NCBI GenBank assembly: GCA_958421275.1
Contig: CATZLI010000008.1
Coordinates: 62,001 to 126,000 of the forward strand
Source of the DNA: an uncultured Collinsella sp.
Lineage (GTDB): Bacteria > Actinomycetota > Coriobacteriia > Coriobacteriales > Coriobacteriaceae
DNA: 64,000 nucleotides
Reading direction: 5' to 3'
Shown here in pieces: positions 18,175 through 27,109 of the stretch. The position numbers and the translations under genes are program-made. Numbering within the stretch: the first letter of the stretch is position 1; each line of letters begins with the position of its first letter. Below the pieces are notes generated by a model, which had not been told where the DNA came from, did no database searches, and was given only the letters and a program-made list of their open reading frames with translations.

Positions 18175-18328
18175 CGCGAACACCGACTGTACCGTGGGCT
18201 GTTCGCCCCGGCCTTTCCTTTCCCTATCGCTCACGCGCTCCGCGAGGGTCGCGCTAGGCAAAGGAAAGGCCGGGGCTGCCGGCACGAGCTTGCCAGCAAG
18301 TTGGCGATTGGCTTCCATATCCTGCCGT
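18157..18328. repeat. 16-bp direct repeats bracketing a GC-rich hairpin at the 3' end of the transaldolase gene
   Basis: TTCCATATCCTGCCGT occurs at 18157-18172, overlapping the last codons, and again at 18313-18328. Between them is a large inverted repeat, CCCCGGCCTTTCCTTT (about 18208-18223) against AAAGGAAAGGCCGGGG (about 18260-18275), with inner complementarity. The layout resembles a small element inserted at a gene 3' end with duplication of the end. Confidence 0.6.
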
Positions 18329-18411
18329 GGGCAAAGGTACCCCCGCCTGCGCCGTGCAAAATTGAGAGTATTCAGCAAGGTAAAGGTCTTTATCAGTTAA
18401 CCGAAGCATGG

Positions 18412-18465
18412 AACGGCCCCCGTTTTGGCTCTGACGACGCTAAAACGGGGGCTGTTTTTTGCTTT
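18412..18465 (+). terminator. Intrinsic terminator downstream of the transaldolase region
   Basis: GGCCCCCGTTTTGG / CTAAAACGGGGGCTG with an 11-nt loop and a following T-run (TTTTTTGCTTTTT), before the convergent tex gene. Confidence 0.85.
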
Positions 18466-18555
18466 TTCGTCTCTGAGGGGCATCCGGAACGGTGGAATTT
18501 GCAGAATACTCGCGATTTTGCACGTCGCGTGAGGGGGGACCCTTGCTTTGGCGGT

Positions 18556-20703
18556 TTACTTCCCCTGCACCATGGTGAGTGAGATTTTTTTGCGGTCGCG
18601 GTCGACCTTTTCCACCCACACCTTTACCGTGTCACCGACGCGCACCACGTCGCTCGGGTGCTTGACGAAGCGGTTGGCGAGCTTGGAGATATGCACGAGG
18701 CCGTCCTGGTGCACGCCCACGTCGACGAAGGCGCCAAAGTCCACAACGTTGCGCACCGTGCCCTTGAGTTCCATACCGGGCTCCAGGTCGTCGATGGAAA
18801 GCGCCGAGCGGCTAAAGACCACCTCGGGCGCGTCGTCGCGCGGGTCGCGGCCGGGCTTCTTGAGCTCGTTGACAATGTCGATGAGCGTCAGGGTGCCGCA
18901 GTCTAGGTCGCTTGCCAGCGTCGAGATACTGCCCAGACGGCGCTCGATGTCGGGCACGCCGCCACGGCTGAGCTCACTGGCTTTAACGCCGGCGCGCTCC
19001 AGGACGGCCGTGGCCACCTCGTAGCTTTCGGGGTGGACGCTTGTCGCGTCGAGCGGGTTCTTGCCACCGCTAATGCGCAGGAAGCCCGCGGCGTTGAGGT
19101 ATGCCTTGGGTCCCAGCTTGGGGACCTTCTTGAGCTGGCGGCGATCGGTGAAGGCGCCGTTTTCCTCGCGGTAGGCCACGATGTTCTTGGCCACGCTCGG
19201 CGTGATGCCCGATACGTATCCCAGCAGGCTCGCGCTTGCGGTGTTCACGTCGACGCCCACGCGGTTGACGACGTCCTCTACCACGTGGCCCAGGGTGCGC
19301 GAGAGCTCGGCCTGGTCAAGGTCGTGCTGGTATTGGCCCACGCCGATGGACTGGGGCGGAATCTTGACGAGCTCTGCCAGCGGGTCTTGCAAGCGGCGGC
19401 CCAGGCTCATGGCGCCACGCACGGTGACATCCAGATCGGGATACTCCTGGCTTGCGAGCTCGGAGGCGGAGTACACCGATGCGCCGGCCTCGTTGACGAT
19501 GGTGTAGCGAAGGCTGGGCGCCTGCTCGGCAATGAACTCCGAGACGACTTCCTCGGTCTCGCGGCTGGCGGTGCCGTTGCCGATGACGATGGTGTTGACA
19601 CCGTCCTTCTTGACGAGGCGGGCGAGCTCGCGCTTGGTGCCGGCGACGTCGTGGCGCGGCTTGGTGGGGTAGACCACGCCGTGGTCGAGTAGCTTGCCGG
19701 TCTCGTCCATGACGGCGACCTTGCAGCCGGTGCGGTAGCCCGGATCGAGCGCGAGCACGCGGGCGCCGCGCACGGGGCGTGCCGAGAGCAGGCCCTCGAG
19801 ATTCTTGGCAAAGACGTTGATGGCCTCGGTCTGGGCGCGAACGGTGAGCTTGGCGCGGGCCTCGCGCTCCAGCGAGGGGGCCATGAGGCGCTTGTAACCG
19901 TCAGCGATGGCGGCATCGAAGATGGGAGCAAACACGCCCTGGCGTCGGGGCCAGCGGCTGCCGAGGCGCGCCGTGGCAGCGGCGCCGTCGACGTTTACGC
20001 GCACACGGAGCTTGCCCTCGCGCTCACCGCGGTCGATAGCCAGCACGCGGTGGTTGGGAATACGGCGTAGCGGCTCGTCAAAGTTGTAGTAGGGCTCGTA
20101 GGGAGTCTTCTCCGCGGGGTCGGTGGCCTCGACGACGATGTCGGCGGTGTTTTGCGTAAAGGCGCGCAGGTCAGCGACGTTCTCGGGGTCCTCGGCCACC
20201 GTCTCGGCCACGATGTCGGCGGCGCCGGCGAGCGCCTTCTCGGGCGTGTCGAAGCCGGCCTCCTCGTTGACGTATGCCGCGGCGGCGTCGAGCGCGCTGC
20301 CCTTGGCCGAGGCCTGCATGATGATCATGTTGGCGAGTGGCTCCAGGCCGGCCTCGCGGGCCTTCTGTGCGCGGGTCATGCGCTTTTTGCGGTAGGGCTT
20401 GTAGAGGTCCTCGACGCGCTGGAGCTGCGTGGCCTCGCGAATCTGCTGCTCGAGCTCGGGCGTGAGCTTGCTCTGGGCGTCGATGAGCAGAATGACGTCC
20501 TCTTTACGCTGCTCAAGATTGCGCAGGTAGGACAGGCGCTCGTCGAGCGCGCGCAGGGCGACGTCGTCCATGCCGCCCGTGGCTTCCTTGCGGTAGCGCG
20601 AGATAAAGGGAATGGTGTTGCCCTCGTCGATGAGCTTGACGGCCGCCTCGATGTTGGCGGTCTTAAGGTTGAGCTCGCGGGCGAGCTGGGCGATAAGATC
20701 CAT
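18556..20703 (-). CDS. tex: Tex-family transcription accessory protein (S1 RNA-binding)
   Basis: 715 residues from ATG 20703, with AAGGAG 4 nt upstream; the frame extends further but without support. Order: N-terminal helical part with NTIPFISRYRKEATGGMDD, YqgF/RNase H-like domain (RVLALDPGYRTGCKVAVMD, GNGTASRETE), a helix-hairpin-helix region (NRVGVDVNTAS, LKKVPKLGPKAY), and a C-terminal S1 domain (GTVRNVVDFGAFVDVGVHQDG) with ISLTM near the end. Tex binds nucleic acids and affects transcription of some toxin genes and ribosome-linked processes; its exact activity is uncertain. The length and order are normal for the family. Confidence 0.92.
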   Translation of the reverse strand: MDLIAQLARELNLKTANIEAAVKLIDEGNTIPFISRYRKEATGGMDDVALRALDERLSYLRNLEQRKEDVILLIDAQSKLTPELEQQIREATQLQRVEDLYKPYRKKRMTRAQKAREAGLEPLANMIIMQASAKGSALDAAAAYVNEEAGFDTPEKALAGAADIVAETVAEDPENVADLRAFTQNTADIVVEATDPAEKTPYEPYYNFDEPLRRIPNHRVLAIDRGEREGKLRVRVNVDGAAATARLGSRWPRRQGVFAPIFDAAIADGYKRLMAPSLEREARAKLTVRAQTEAINVFAKNLEGLLSARPVRGARVLALDPGYRTGCKVAVMDETGKLLDHGVVYPTKPRHDVAGTKRELARLVKKDGVNTIVIGNGTASRETEEVVSEFIAEQAPSLRYTIVNEAGASVYSASELASQEYPDLDVTVRGAMSLGRRLQDPLAELVKIPPQSIGVGQYQHDLDQAELSRTLGHVVEDVVNRVGVDVNTASASLLGYVSGITPSVAKNIVAYREENGAFTDRRQLKKVPKLGPKAYLNAAGFLRISGGKNPLDATSVHPESYEVATAVLERAGVKASELSRGGVPDIERRLGSISTLASDLDCGTLTLIDIVNELKKPGRDPRDDAPEVVFSRSALSIDDLEPGMELKGTVRNVVDFGAFVDVGVHQDGLVHISKLANRFVKHPSDVVRVGDTVKVWVEKVDRDRKKISLTMVQGK

Positions 20704-20784
20704 GGGACTCCTTGCGTTTAAGGTGCGTTTGCAGCACAGGGCTACCAAGGATACCACCCGTCCCAAAAGACTGTTTTGGGCCCG

Positions 20785-20946
20785 CGCCACGAAAACGGCC
20801 TATCTACTACGTTTGAACTGCATGGGCCGACCATCTCCCGGTTTTCCGAGAATACGCAAGCCATCTACCTGCGGTTTTTATTTCTCGAAATTTGGCATGG
20901 TTGAGGGTAATCGGTTAAACGTAGTAGATAGGCCCATTTCGTGGCG
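20785..20946. repeat. Large inverted repeat upstream of tex
   Basis: Arms 20785-20814 and 20917-20946 match at 28 of 30 positions. The only mismatch is a 2-bp block (AC versus CA) inside the arm. The loop is about 100 bp. The repeat begins 82 bp upstream of the tex start. No coding potential is seen in the loop. Confidence 0.8.
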
Positions 20947-21006
20947 AACGAACCAAGTCGAGGTGCAAAATAGCCCCCGCCCCAGAAAAATCGTCGGCAA
21001 GGTAGC

Positions 21007-21042
21007 AAAATGCCCCGCGGGCAGGAGGCTGCTCGCGGGGCA
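21007..21042 (-). terminator. Intrinsic terminator of the SDR-transporter-dehydrogenase operon
   Basis: Read on the minus strand: TGCCCCGCG / CGCGGGGCA with a 14-nt loop, then TTTTGC. It lies 72 nt beyond the stop at 21115. Nothing else is recognised between it and the inverted repeat ending at 20946. Confidence 0.65.
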
Positions 21043-21114
21043 AAGAAGAGGGGCTTGTTGGTGGCGGGCCGAAGGGCTCGACATGGGGTTTCTGCCACGG
21101 CCGCTCTTAAGGCA

Positions 21115-22155
21115 TTACAGCTCGACGAGCTGGCCGGTCTCGGCGGCCTCCTTGATGGCGTTGAGAAGCGTGAGCGTCTTGACGTTATCGGCGGGGGTCA
21201 CGACGGGCTCGACCTCGCGGCGGACAACCTTCACAAAGTGCTTGAGCTGCATCTTGTGCGGCAGTGCCGGGTCGACAGCCGGAATCTCCATCTGCAGCGG
21301 CTTGTGCCAGTTAGAGGCGCCGTTGTAGGAGAACTGGTGCAGGCGGGGCAGCGACAGGGCGCCCAGGGTTCCACCGATAAAGTAGGCGTCGGCGTCGAAG
21401 GGGCGGTACTGCGGATCCTCGCGAGCGGTGGCCTCCCAGTTCCAGGGGCTGGCGGTGGCGTCGGAGATGGTCATGCTTGCGAGCGCGCCATCGGCAAAAC
21501 GGACGTTGACCACGGCGGAGTCCTCGGTCTCAAAACCGCGGGCGGCGCTGGACTGCATACCCTGGACGGCAACGGGCTCGCCCAGCAGGTAGCGGAGCAG
21601 GTCGACGTCGTGAACCAGGTTGACCAGGATCGGGCCGGCACCCTTCTTGCGGCGCCACTCGACATCGAAATACTCGTCATTCTTATAGATCATGTAGTGG
21701 AAGCTCGACACGGTGAGCTTGCCCAGCTCGCCAGACTCGATGATCTCCTTGGCCTTGTTGACGAAGGGGTTGTGGCGACGGTGCTGACCCACGAGCACGG
21801 GCACGCCGGCGGTCTCGGCCTCGGCGGCGAAGGCCTGGGCATCCTCGAGATTGTTGGAGATCGGCTTTTCGACCAACGGCACGATGTTGCGCTTCACAGC
21901 CTCGCGGGCAACGCCCAGGTGCAGGTCGTTGGGAGTGGCGATAATGACGGCCTCGGGCTTGACCTCGTCCATCATCTGGGCGGGATCGGTGTAAAACGGC
22001 ACGCCGGCGGCCTCGGCCGTGGCGCGGGCGCCCTCAAAGGCGTCGGCGATGGCGACGAGCTCGGCCTCGGGCTCCTCGGTGACAAAGCGGATGTGGTTGC
22101 GGCCCATGGCGCCGGCGCCGATAACGGCAATGCGGACGGGGTTGAGCTCAGACAT
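21115..22155 (-). CDS. Gfo/Idh/MocA-family NAD(P)-dependent oxidoreductase
   Basis: 346 residues. N-terminal Rossmann fold with VIGAGAMGRNH (11-21) and the family EKP motif in PLVEKPISNN (about 95). The C-terminal domain has the usual HDVDLLRYLLGEPV segment with catalytic-region His/Asp. Family members oxidise polyols, inositols or sugar derivatives. It is the last gene of a minus-strand operon after an SDR and an OFA-type transporter, so the set probably imports and oxidises one hydroxylated compound. The intergenic palindrome at 22186-22216 separates it from the transporter and may lower its expression. Confidence 0.85.
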   Translation of the reverse strand: MSELNPVRIAVIGAGAMGRNHIRFVTEEPEAELVAIADAFEGARATAEAAGVPFYTDPAQMMDEVKPEAVIIATPNDLHLGVAREAVKRNIVPLVEKPISNNLEDAQAFAAEAETAGVPVLVGQHRRHNPFVNKAKEIIESGELGKLTVSSFHYMIYKNDEYFDVEWRRKKGAGPILVNLVHDVDLLRYLLGEPVAVQGMQSSAARGFETEDSAVVNVRFADGALASMTISDATASPWNWEATAREDPQYRPFDADAYFIGGTLGALSLPRLHQFSYNGASNWHKPLQMEIPAVDPALPHKMQLKHFVKVVRREVEPVVTPADNVKTLTLLNAIKEAAETGQLVEL

Positions 22156-22185
22156 TTCGACTCCTTAATACTGGTGACCGGTGGA

Positions 22186-22216
22186 ATGCGACAAAGGGGC
22201 TGTCCCTTTGTCGCAT
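22186..22216. repeat. Dispersed palindrome, copy 2 (with compensating base change)
   Basis: ATGCGACAAAGGGG / CCCTTTGTCGCAT around CTG. Compared with other copies the T-A pair near the end is C-G on both arms. It starts 8 nt beyond the transporter stop on the minus strand, inside an operon. Confidence 0.8.
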
Positions 22217-22224
22217 CGGTAAAA

Positions 22225-23481
22225 CTAGGCGGACTTCTTCTTGCTGTCGGAGACCATCATGTAGACGGTGAGCACGACGGCGATGGCGGCGATCACAATG
22301 GCGCCGTAGAAGGACTGCTGGTAGGCGGCGCTGCCGGCCTCGGCGTGATACAGCACGGCGGTGATGGGCTGGCTGATCCAGGTGGAAGCGGCATAGCCCA
22401 GGAACATGATGCCGTAGTTGACGCCGATGTTGCTGGTGCCGAAGGCGCCACCGGTGAGCGGCGGGTAGATGACGAGCAGGGCGCCAAAGCTAAAGCCGAG
22501 CAGGGCGAGCGCCACAAAGAACATGCTCTGCGTAAAGCTCATCGACATGATGACGAGGGCGACGATGGTGACGACAAGGCTGATGAGCAGCGACTTGTAG
22601 GCGCCGAGCTTGTCGATGATCTGGCCAAAGGACAGGCGGCCAACCAGGTTGGCGCAGGTGTTGACGGAGACGACCACACCGCCGAGGGCGACAGCCGCAG
22701 CGCTCGTGGGGTCGGCGAAGAGCTGGACGGCGGCGATGGAAGCAACTTTGCCCACGAGCAGGGTGCCGGCGGTGGCGGCAAAGGCGAAGGTGACGATGAG
22801 GACCCAGAAGCGCGGGGTCTTGACCATCTCGCCCGGGGTGAGGTCGCCGAAGGTGCCGGCGTGCGCGCCGCCCTTGGGGGCCTCGAAGCCCTCGGGCAGC
22901 CAACCGGCCTCGGGGGCCTTCAGGAACAGGGCGGAGGCGGCGATCGTCACAAAGAAGATGACGCCGAGCGCCTTGAGGCCGCCAAAGATGCCCAGGCTCG
23001 GGATGAGCAGCGAGGCGAGCACCGGGGACAGCACGGCGGGGCCGGCGGTCGAAGCGGCCAGGGTGATGCCGGAGGCGAGGCCCTTCTTGTCGATGAACCA
23101 CTTTTGGCCGGTGGTGAGCGCCGGGTTGTAGCCCAGACCGTTGCCGACGGCGGCGACAAGCGAGAACCACAGGTAGAACTGCCACGGCTCGGTGACGGTG
23201 CCGGACATGAACCAGCCCACGCCGTAGCACACGGCGGCGGCGATCACGACGTTGCGCGGGCCGATCTTGTCGGAGATGCGGCCAGCGAAGATGCCCGTCA
23301 CGGCCATGATGGTCTGAAAGACCGGGAAAGCCCAAGTAAGGGCGCTGGACCACTCGGGGTAGACGGCGAGCAGGTTCTTGCTCACGACGGAATACAGCGC
23401 GATGGAGCTGATGAAGAACATGGTGACGCACGCGGCGGAAAGCACGACGGCGCGACCCTTGTTGGAGTTGCTGGAAGCCAT
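22225..23481 (-). CDS. OFA-type major facilitator transporter
   Basis: 418 residues, twelve predicted helices. The oxalate/formate-antiporter-like group is suggested by SALTWAFPVFQTIMAVTGIFAGRISDKIGPRN in loop 2-3, the glycine-rich helix GNGLGYNPALTTGQKWFIDKKGLASG, and STAGPAVLSPVLA. This group carries organic acids and related anions, but substrates of most members are unknown. The gene lies between an SDR and a Gfo/Idh enzyme on the same strand (64-bp gap to the SDR). The C-terminus is short and charged (SDSKKKSA). Confidence 0.85.
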   Translation of the reverse strand: MASSNSNKGRAVVLSAACVTMFFISSIALYSVVSKNLLAVYPEWSSALTWAFPVFQTIMAVTGIFAGRISDKIGPRNVVIAAAVCYGVGWFMSGTVTEPWQFYLWFSLVAAVGNGLGYNPALTTGQKWFIDKKGLASGITLAASTAGPAVLSPVLASLLIPSLGIFGGLKALGVIFFVTIAASALFLKAPEAGWLPEGFEAPKGGAHAGTFGDLTPGEMVKTPRFWVLIVTFAFAATAGTLLVGKVASIAAVQLFADPTSAAAVALGGVVVSVNTCANLVGRLSFGQIIDKLGAYKSLLISLVVTIVALVIMSMSFTQSMFFVALALLGFSFGALLVIYPPLTGGAFGTSNIGVNYGIMFLGYAASTWISQPITAVLYHAEAGSAAYQQSFYGAIVIAAIAVVLTVYMMVSDSKKKSA

Positions 23482-23545
23482 TGGACTCTTTCTAATCGAT
23501 GCGGGGAGGAGTGGGCGTATCCGCGGGCCTCCCTGTCAGGTTGGT

Positions 23546-24427
23546 TTACTGGTCAGTCGGCTTGGCGACGCCGGACTCATCGGACCAAAGCTCGACACCC
23601 TTGTTCTTAAGGTAGTTGTCGGCATAGGCGCGACGGCCGCCGGGCTTGGCGGTGAGGTCGCCCATCATGTTGGAGAAGCCGCCGTCGACCTTGATGGCGT
23701 CGCCGGTGGTAAAGTCCGAGCGCTTGGACGCCAGGAACATGACGGCGTTGGCGATATCGCTGACCTCGCCGATGCGACGCGTGGCGATCAGGCGGCTGCG
23801 GCTCTTCTCGACCTCGGGGTCGGCGTAGAAATTGGCCGACATCGGAGTCTTAACGAAGCAGGGCTCGACGCAGTTGGAGCGGACACCGTAGGGGCCCCAC
23901 TCGGCGGCGAGCATCTTGGACATCATGTTGACGCCGGCTTTGGTGGAGCTGTACACGCCCGAGAACGTCTCGGGGGAGTGGCTGGCAACGGTCGAGATGT
24001 GCACCAGGCGACCCTGGCCGGCCTTGATCATCTCGCGACCAAAGCGCTGCGAGGTGATGAAGTAACCGGTGAGATTGACGTTGAGCACCTGCTCCCAGTC
24101 GCTCAGCGGCAGGTCCTCCATGGCGGCGAAGCGCAGGATGCCGGCGGTGTTGACGAGGACGTCGACGCGACCGAAGTCGGCGATGGTGGCATCGACGGCG
24201 GCCTGAACCTCGGTCTCGTCGGTAGCGTTCATCTTGTAGCCCTCGGCGTGGATGCCAAACTCGGCAGCGAGGTCGGCGGCTGCGGCCTTGACCTTTTCCT
24301 CGTCTAGATCGAGCAGGACGACGTTGGCGCCGTTGCGGGCGAACTCGCGGCAAATCTCGACGCCCATACCGCCGAGTGCGCCGGTCACGGCGCAGACATC
24401 GCCCTCGAGCTTAAGCCAATTGCTCAT
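23546..24427 (-). CDS. Short-chain dehydrogenase/reductase
   Basis: 293 residues. Cofactor loop TGALGGMGVEI (16-26), DLDE after the second strand suggesting NAD rather than NADP, NTAGI, and the catalytic set Ser (ISTVASHS), Tyr and Lys in YSSTK. VDGGFS near the end is the usual SDR C-terminal strand. A tail of about 35 residues after it (KPGGRRAYADNYLKNKG) is longer than usual. It is the first gene of the operon, divergent from the LysR regulator, and probably oxidises the imported polyol or hydroxy acid. Confidence 0.87.
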   Translation of the reverse strand: MSNWLKLEGDVCAVTGALGGMGVEICREFARNGANVVLLDLDEEKVKAAAADLAAEFGIHAEGYKMNATDETEVQAAVDATIADFGRVDVLVNTAGILRFAAMEDLPLSDWEQVLNVNLTGYFITSQRFGREMIKAGQGRLVHISTVASHSPETFSGVYSSTKAGVNMMSKMLAAEWGPYGVRSNCVEPCFVKTPMSANFYADPEVEKSRSRLIATRRIGEVSDIANAVMFLASKRSDFTTGDAIKVDGGFSNMMGDLTAKPGGRRAYADNYLKNKGVELWSDESGVAKPTDQ

Positions 24428-24659
24428 AGGAACTTCCCTTCTTGTGCCTCCCGGTGGGTCGCTCCCATTAACCGACCCACGTGGTTTTCGCTGGTTATCG
24501 TATGCTTTGCATTTGCGCAGGTGAATTGCATATTTGTTAGAATGGCGTTAACCGTAGGTTTATACTGTGCGATGCAGTTTTTCTCAATCGAGCGCGTGAC
24601 CTGCCAAAACGACCCCCTGTGGCGCCATGCGTTCACAGGCGCGAAAACGGGAGATTGAC

Positions 24660-25538
24660 GTGTACGATCGACGACTCGAGGCCATATCGGCCGCCGCGGA
24701 GCTGGGAAGCTTCTCACGTGCGGCGGCAAAATTGCGCGTGTCGACCCCGGCGCTCGTCAAACAGGTGTCGGGTTTCGAGGCCGAGTTTGGCATCACGTTG
24801 TTCGAGCGCTCGCATTCGGGTGTTAAGGTGACGCCGGCGGGCGCTCTGCTGGTGGACGACGCGCGCTCGATCATGCGGCAGTCCGAGGACGCGCTGCGCC
24901 GCGCCCGACGCGCGGCGGGCGATGGCGGTGCTGTGCGTCTGGGTGTGTCGATGATGTGCCCGGGGCGCCAAACGCTGTCGATGTGGTCGGGCGTACACGA
25001 GCTGGAACCGTCGCTGCGATTTGAGATCGTGCCGGTAAGCGACCTCTATGACGAGCGCGAGACCGTCATGCGCAGCCTCGGTCGTGAGGTCGATGTGGTG
25101 CAGTCGAGTTTTTCGACCCCGCGCTGGGGTGACGCCTGCCAAAAGCTCCGCATTGTCAACGTGCCGTTTTATATCGACCTGCCGCGCACGAGCCCGCTGG
25201 CGCGCAAGAATCGCATTACGGTCGCCGACTTGGAGGGTATGCGTCTGCGCGTGCTCCGCCACGGCAACGACGCTATGGACAGCCTGCGTATCGATCTTTT
25301 GGCAGACGGCGGCGTGGACGTGATCGATGTGGATAGCTTCGACTTTGCGCTCTTTAACGAGGCGGAGGAAAAGGGTGACGCGGTGCTCACCTGCGGCGCA
25401 TGGTCGGGGGTGCACCCGGCCTTTGTGGGCGTACCGTTCCTGTGCGGCCGCGAGGTGCCGGTCTTTTTGCACTATCCGCTCGAGCCGACCCTCCAAGTAC
25501 AAAAATTCATCAACGCCATGGCACAACTTCTCAAATAG
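24660..25538 (+). CDS. LysR-type transcriptional regulator
   Basis: 292 residues from GTG 24660, which has GGGAG 6 nt upstream; the ATG at 24627 lacks a site. Winged helix-turn-helix in residues 3-62 (LEAISAAAELGSFSRAAAKLRVSTPALVKQ, LFERSHSGVKVTPAG). The effector domain follows. It diverges from the SDR-transporter-dehydrogenase operon across 232 bp, the usual place for a LysR regulator to control its neighbour. A TATGC...GCATA dyad near 24499-24532 is a possible operator, but this is weak. Confidence 0.85.
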   Translation: MYDRRLEAISAAAELGSFSRAAAKLRVSTPALVKQVSGFEAEFGITLFERSHSGVKVTPAGALLVDDARSIMRQSEDALRRARRAAGDGGAVRLGVSMMCPGRQTLSMWSGVHELEPSLRFEIVPVSDLYDERETVMRSLGREVDVVQSSFSTPRWGDACQKLRIVNVPFYIDLPRTSPLARKNRITVADLEGMRLRVLRHGNDAMDSLRIDLLADGGVDVIDVDSFDFALFNEAEEKGDAVLTCGAWSGVHPAFVGVPFLCGREVPVFLHYPLEPTLQVQKFINAMAQLLK

Positions 25539-25581
25539 CCAAAAGAGTCCCGTCCCAAATTAGCTACCCTTTGCTACGGGT

Positions 25582-26673
25582 TTAGCGGTCCTCGCGTTGC
25601 GGCCCGGCTGCCTCGGCTGTCTTTACGCGGTTCTTGTCGATGTACATGTTTTTGTCGGCCTGGGAAAAGAGCTCGCGCATCGTAGGCGGTTCATCAAAAT
25701 CACTGGAAAGCGCATAGCCCACCGCATAGCTGATAGGCATGTCGGGATGAGTCTCGGAATACTCGTTCACGTTCGCGCGAACCCGAGCGAGACAGGACTC
25801 CACGGCAGCTCGATCGGTATCTCGCAGCACCGCGATAAACTCATCGCCGCCGTCGCGGCCCACAAAGCAGGTCTCCGACGCCACGCGCCCCAGCTGCTGG
25901 GCAAAAGAACGGATGTATTCGTCGCCCTTCTCGTGGCCGAAGCTGTTATTGACCGTATGCAGATTGTTAAGGTCGAAGACGCACACCGCAACGGGCGCCT
26001 CCGCGGAGACAGGTTGCTCCTGCCCCAAGACCTCCTCGCACTTGTTCTTGTTGGGCAGTCCTGTGGCTTCGTCGAGATAGACTTTGTTCTGCAGTTCGCG
26101 ATTGAGCGCGGCAGTTCGCACCGCGCGAACAAGTTCGACCGCAAAGGTCGCCACCAAGCCCATGATGTCGATGATCACCAGGCCCTCGAGATAGTTGAGC
26201 GCCGACGCCTTCTCCTGAGAGTAGTCCTCTGCGAGTCGCGTAGCATCGTCGCAAATGCCAAAGAACTCCTCGCTCATGGAGATGATGTCGGTGTTCTCAT
26301 AGCCGACTTCGCGCACGCGGATGATCTCGGTGCAAAGCTCATCAAAATAATTTGCAAGCTCGGTCATTTTTGCCTGATACTCATCGTCGTCGAGACGGAC
26401 GAGGTTGAGGTCGTCACTTCCGTAACGCAAACCGTTGATGTATGAATCCACGGCTTTGAGCAGGTCATCTTGAGGCTGGCCCGCATCCTCGAGCTTAACG
26501 ATTCGCTGCGTGGTACCGCGCACCAGACCGGCGTAGTTGACCACACGCGCCGCGCCCTGGATATCGGAGACGAGCAGCATAACATTGATGAAGAAGAAGA
26601 TGAGAACTGCCGTGAGCACCATCATGAGCAGGCGCACCGCCTGGCCGGCCTTCTTGGCGACAGAAGTATTCAC
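25582..26673 (-). CDS. Membrane-bound GGDEF diguanylate cyclase
   Basis: 363 residues. Two helices (about 13-36 and 162-184) bracket an extracytoplasmic helical domain with LVRGTTQRIVKLE, like PilJ/NIT-type four-helix sensors. The GGDEF domain follows: DEATGLPNKNK at 201 and the active-site loop RDGGDEF with GGDEF at 275-279. I see no RxxD inhibitory site just before it, so product feedback may be absent. It should make cyclic di-GMP from two GTP in response to an external signal. The gene stands alone, convergent with the LysR gene. No EAL partner is in the window. Confidence 0.88.
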   Translation of the reverse strand: MNTSVAKKAGQAVRLLMMVLTAVLIFFFINVMLLVSDIQGAARVVNYAGLVRGTTQRIVKLEDAGQPQDDLLKAVDSYINGLRYGSDDLNLVRLDDDEYQAKMTELANYFDELCTEIIRVREVGYENTDIISMSEEFFGICDDATRLAEDYSQEKASALNYLEGLVIIDIMGLVATFAVELVRAVRTAALNRELQNKVYLDEATGLPNKNKCEEVLGQEQPVSAEAPVAVCVFDLNNLHTVNNSFGHEKGDEYIRSFAQQLGRVASETCFVGRDGGDEFIAVLRDTDRAAVESCLARVRANVNEYSETHPDMPISYAVGYALSSDFDEPPTMRELFSQADKNMYIDKNRVKTAEAAGPQREDR

Positions 26674-26863
26674 AAGTTCACTCCCCTAAATGACAAAAGA
26701 ACAGGTAGCACGCAGTGTGCTGAAATTCATGGGTGGTTAACTCTACCATATGGGCCAGCAGCCTCAAACTGCAGCAGACGCTCGTCCAAATTGGCGTGAC
26801 GCTTGCCTTGTTGTTCTTGACCTGGCCGCGCTATCGGACATGCTTCTGGTCTTGGATCACCAT

Positions 26864-27034
26864 GGGAAAGCTCATCCCGTTTTGTGCGTCTAGAGTGGGA
26901 TGCGGCTTCCCAAAGGTGCCGTTAGGGGAAATCACATCCCGGTTTACCCCCTTGAAATGGGATGCCGTTTCCCGGAGGGGGTCCAGCGGGAAACGGCATC
27001 CCATTTTGGGCCCGAAAAGTGGGATACGGTTTCC
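26864..27034. repeat. Three tandem hairpin units (pitch about 62 bp), locus 3
   Basis: Six alternating copies of a core near AAATGGGATGCCGTTTCCC: bottom-strand at 26864, 26925 and 26988, top-strand at about 26892, 26954 and 27015. Each pair makes a 47-49 nt hairpin: 26864-26911, 26925-26973 and 26988-27034. The 190 bp upstream (26674-26863) show nothing I can name. Confidence 0.75.
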
Positions 27035-27043
27035 GGCCGGCAT

Positions 27044-27083
27044 GAAAAAGCCTCCGCAGCTCGTGTGGCTGCGGAGGCTTTAT
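27044..27083 (-). terminator. Intrinsic terminator of the ABC exporter operon
   Basis: Minus strand: AAGCCTCCGCAGC / GCTGCGGAGGCTT with a 7-nt loop and a TTTTT run. It lies about 120 nt past the exporter stop. Confidence 0.8.
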
Positions 27084-27109
27084 TCGTTGCGGCGCATTGT
27101 GTTTGGGTC

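Noticed and set aside
21010..23610. 866-residue plus-strand frame opposite the Gfo/Idh and transporter genes
   Set aside because: His/Gly/Asp-rich antisense composition typical of a shadow frame; it crosses two real genes and a terminator.
26864..27034. Possible CRISPR array
   Set aside because: Units alternate in orientation and the spacers are part of the hairpins; no cas genes are present.
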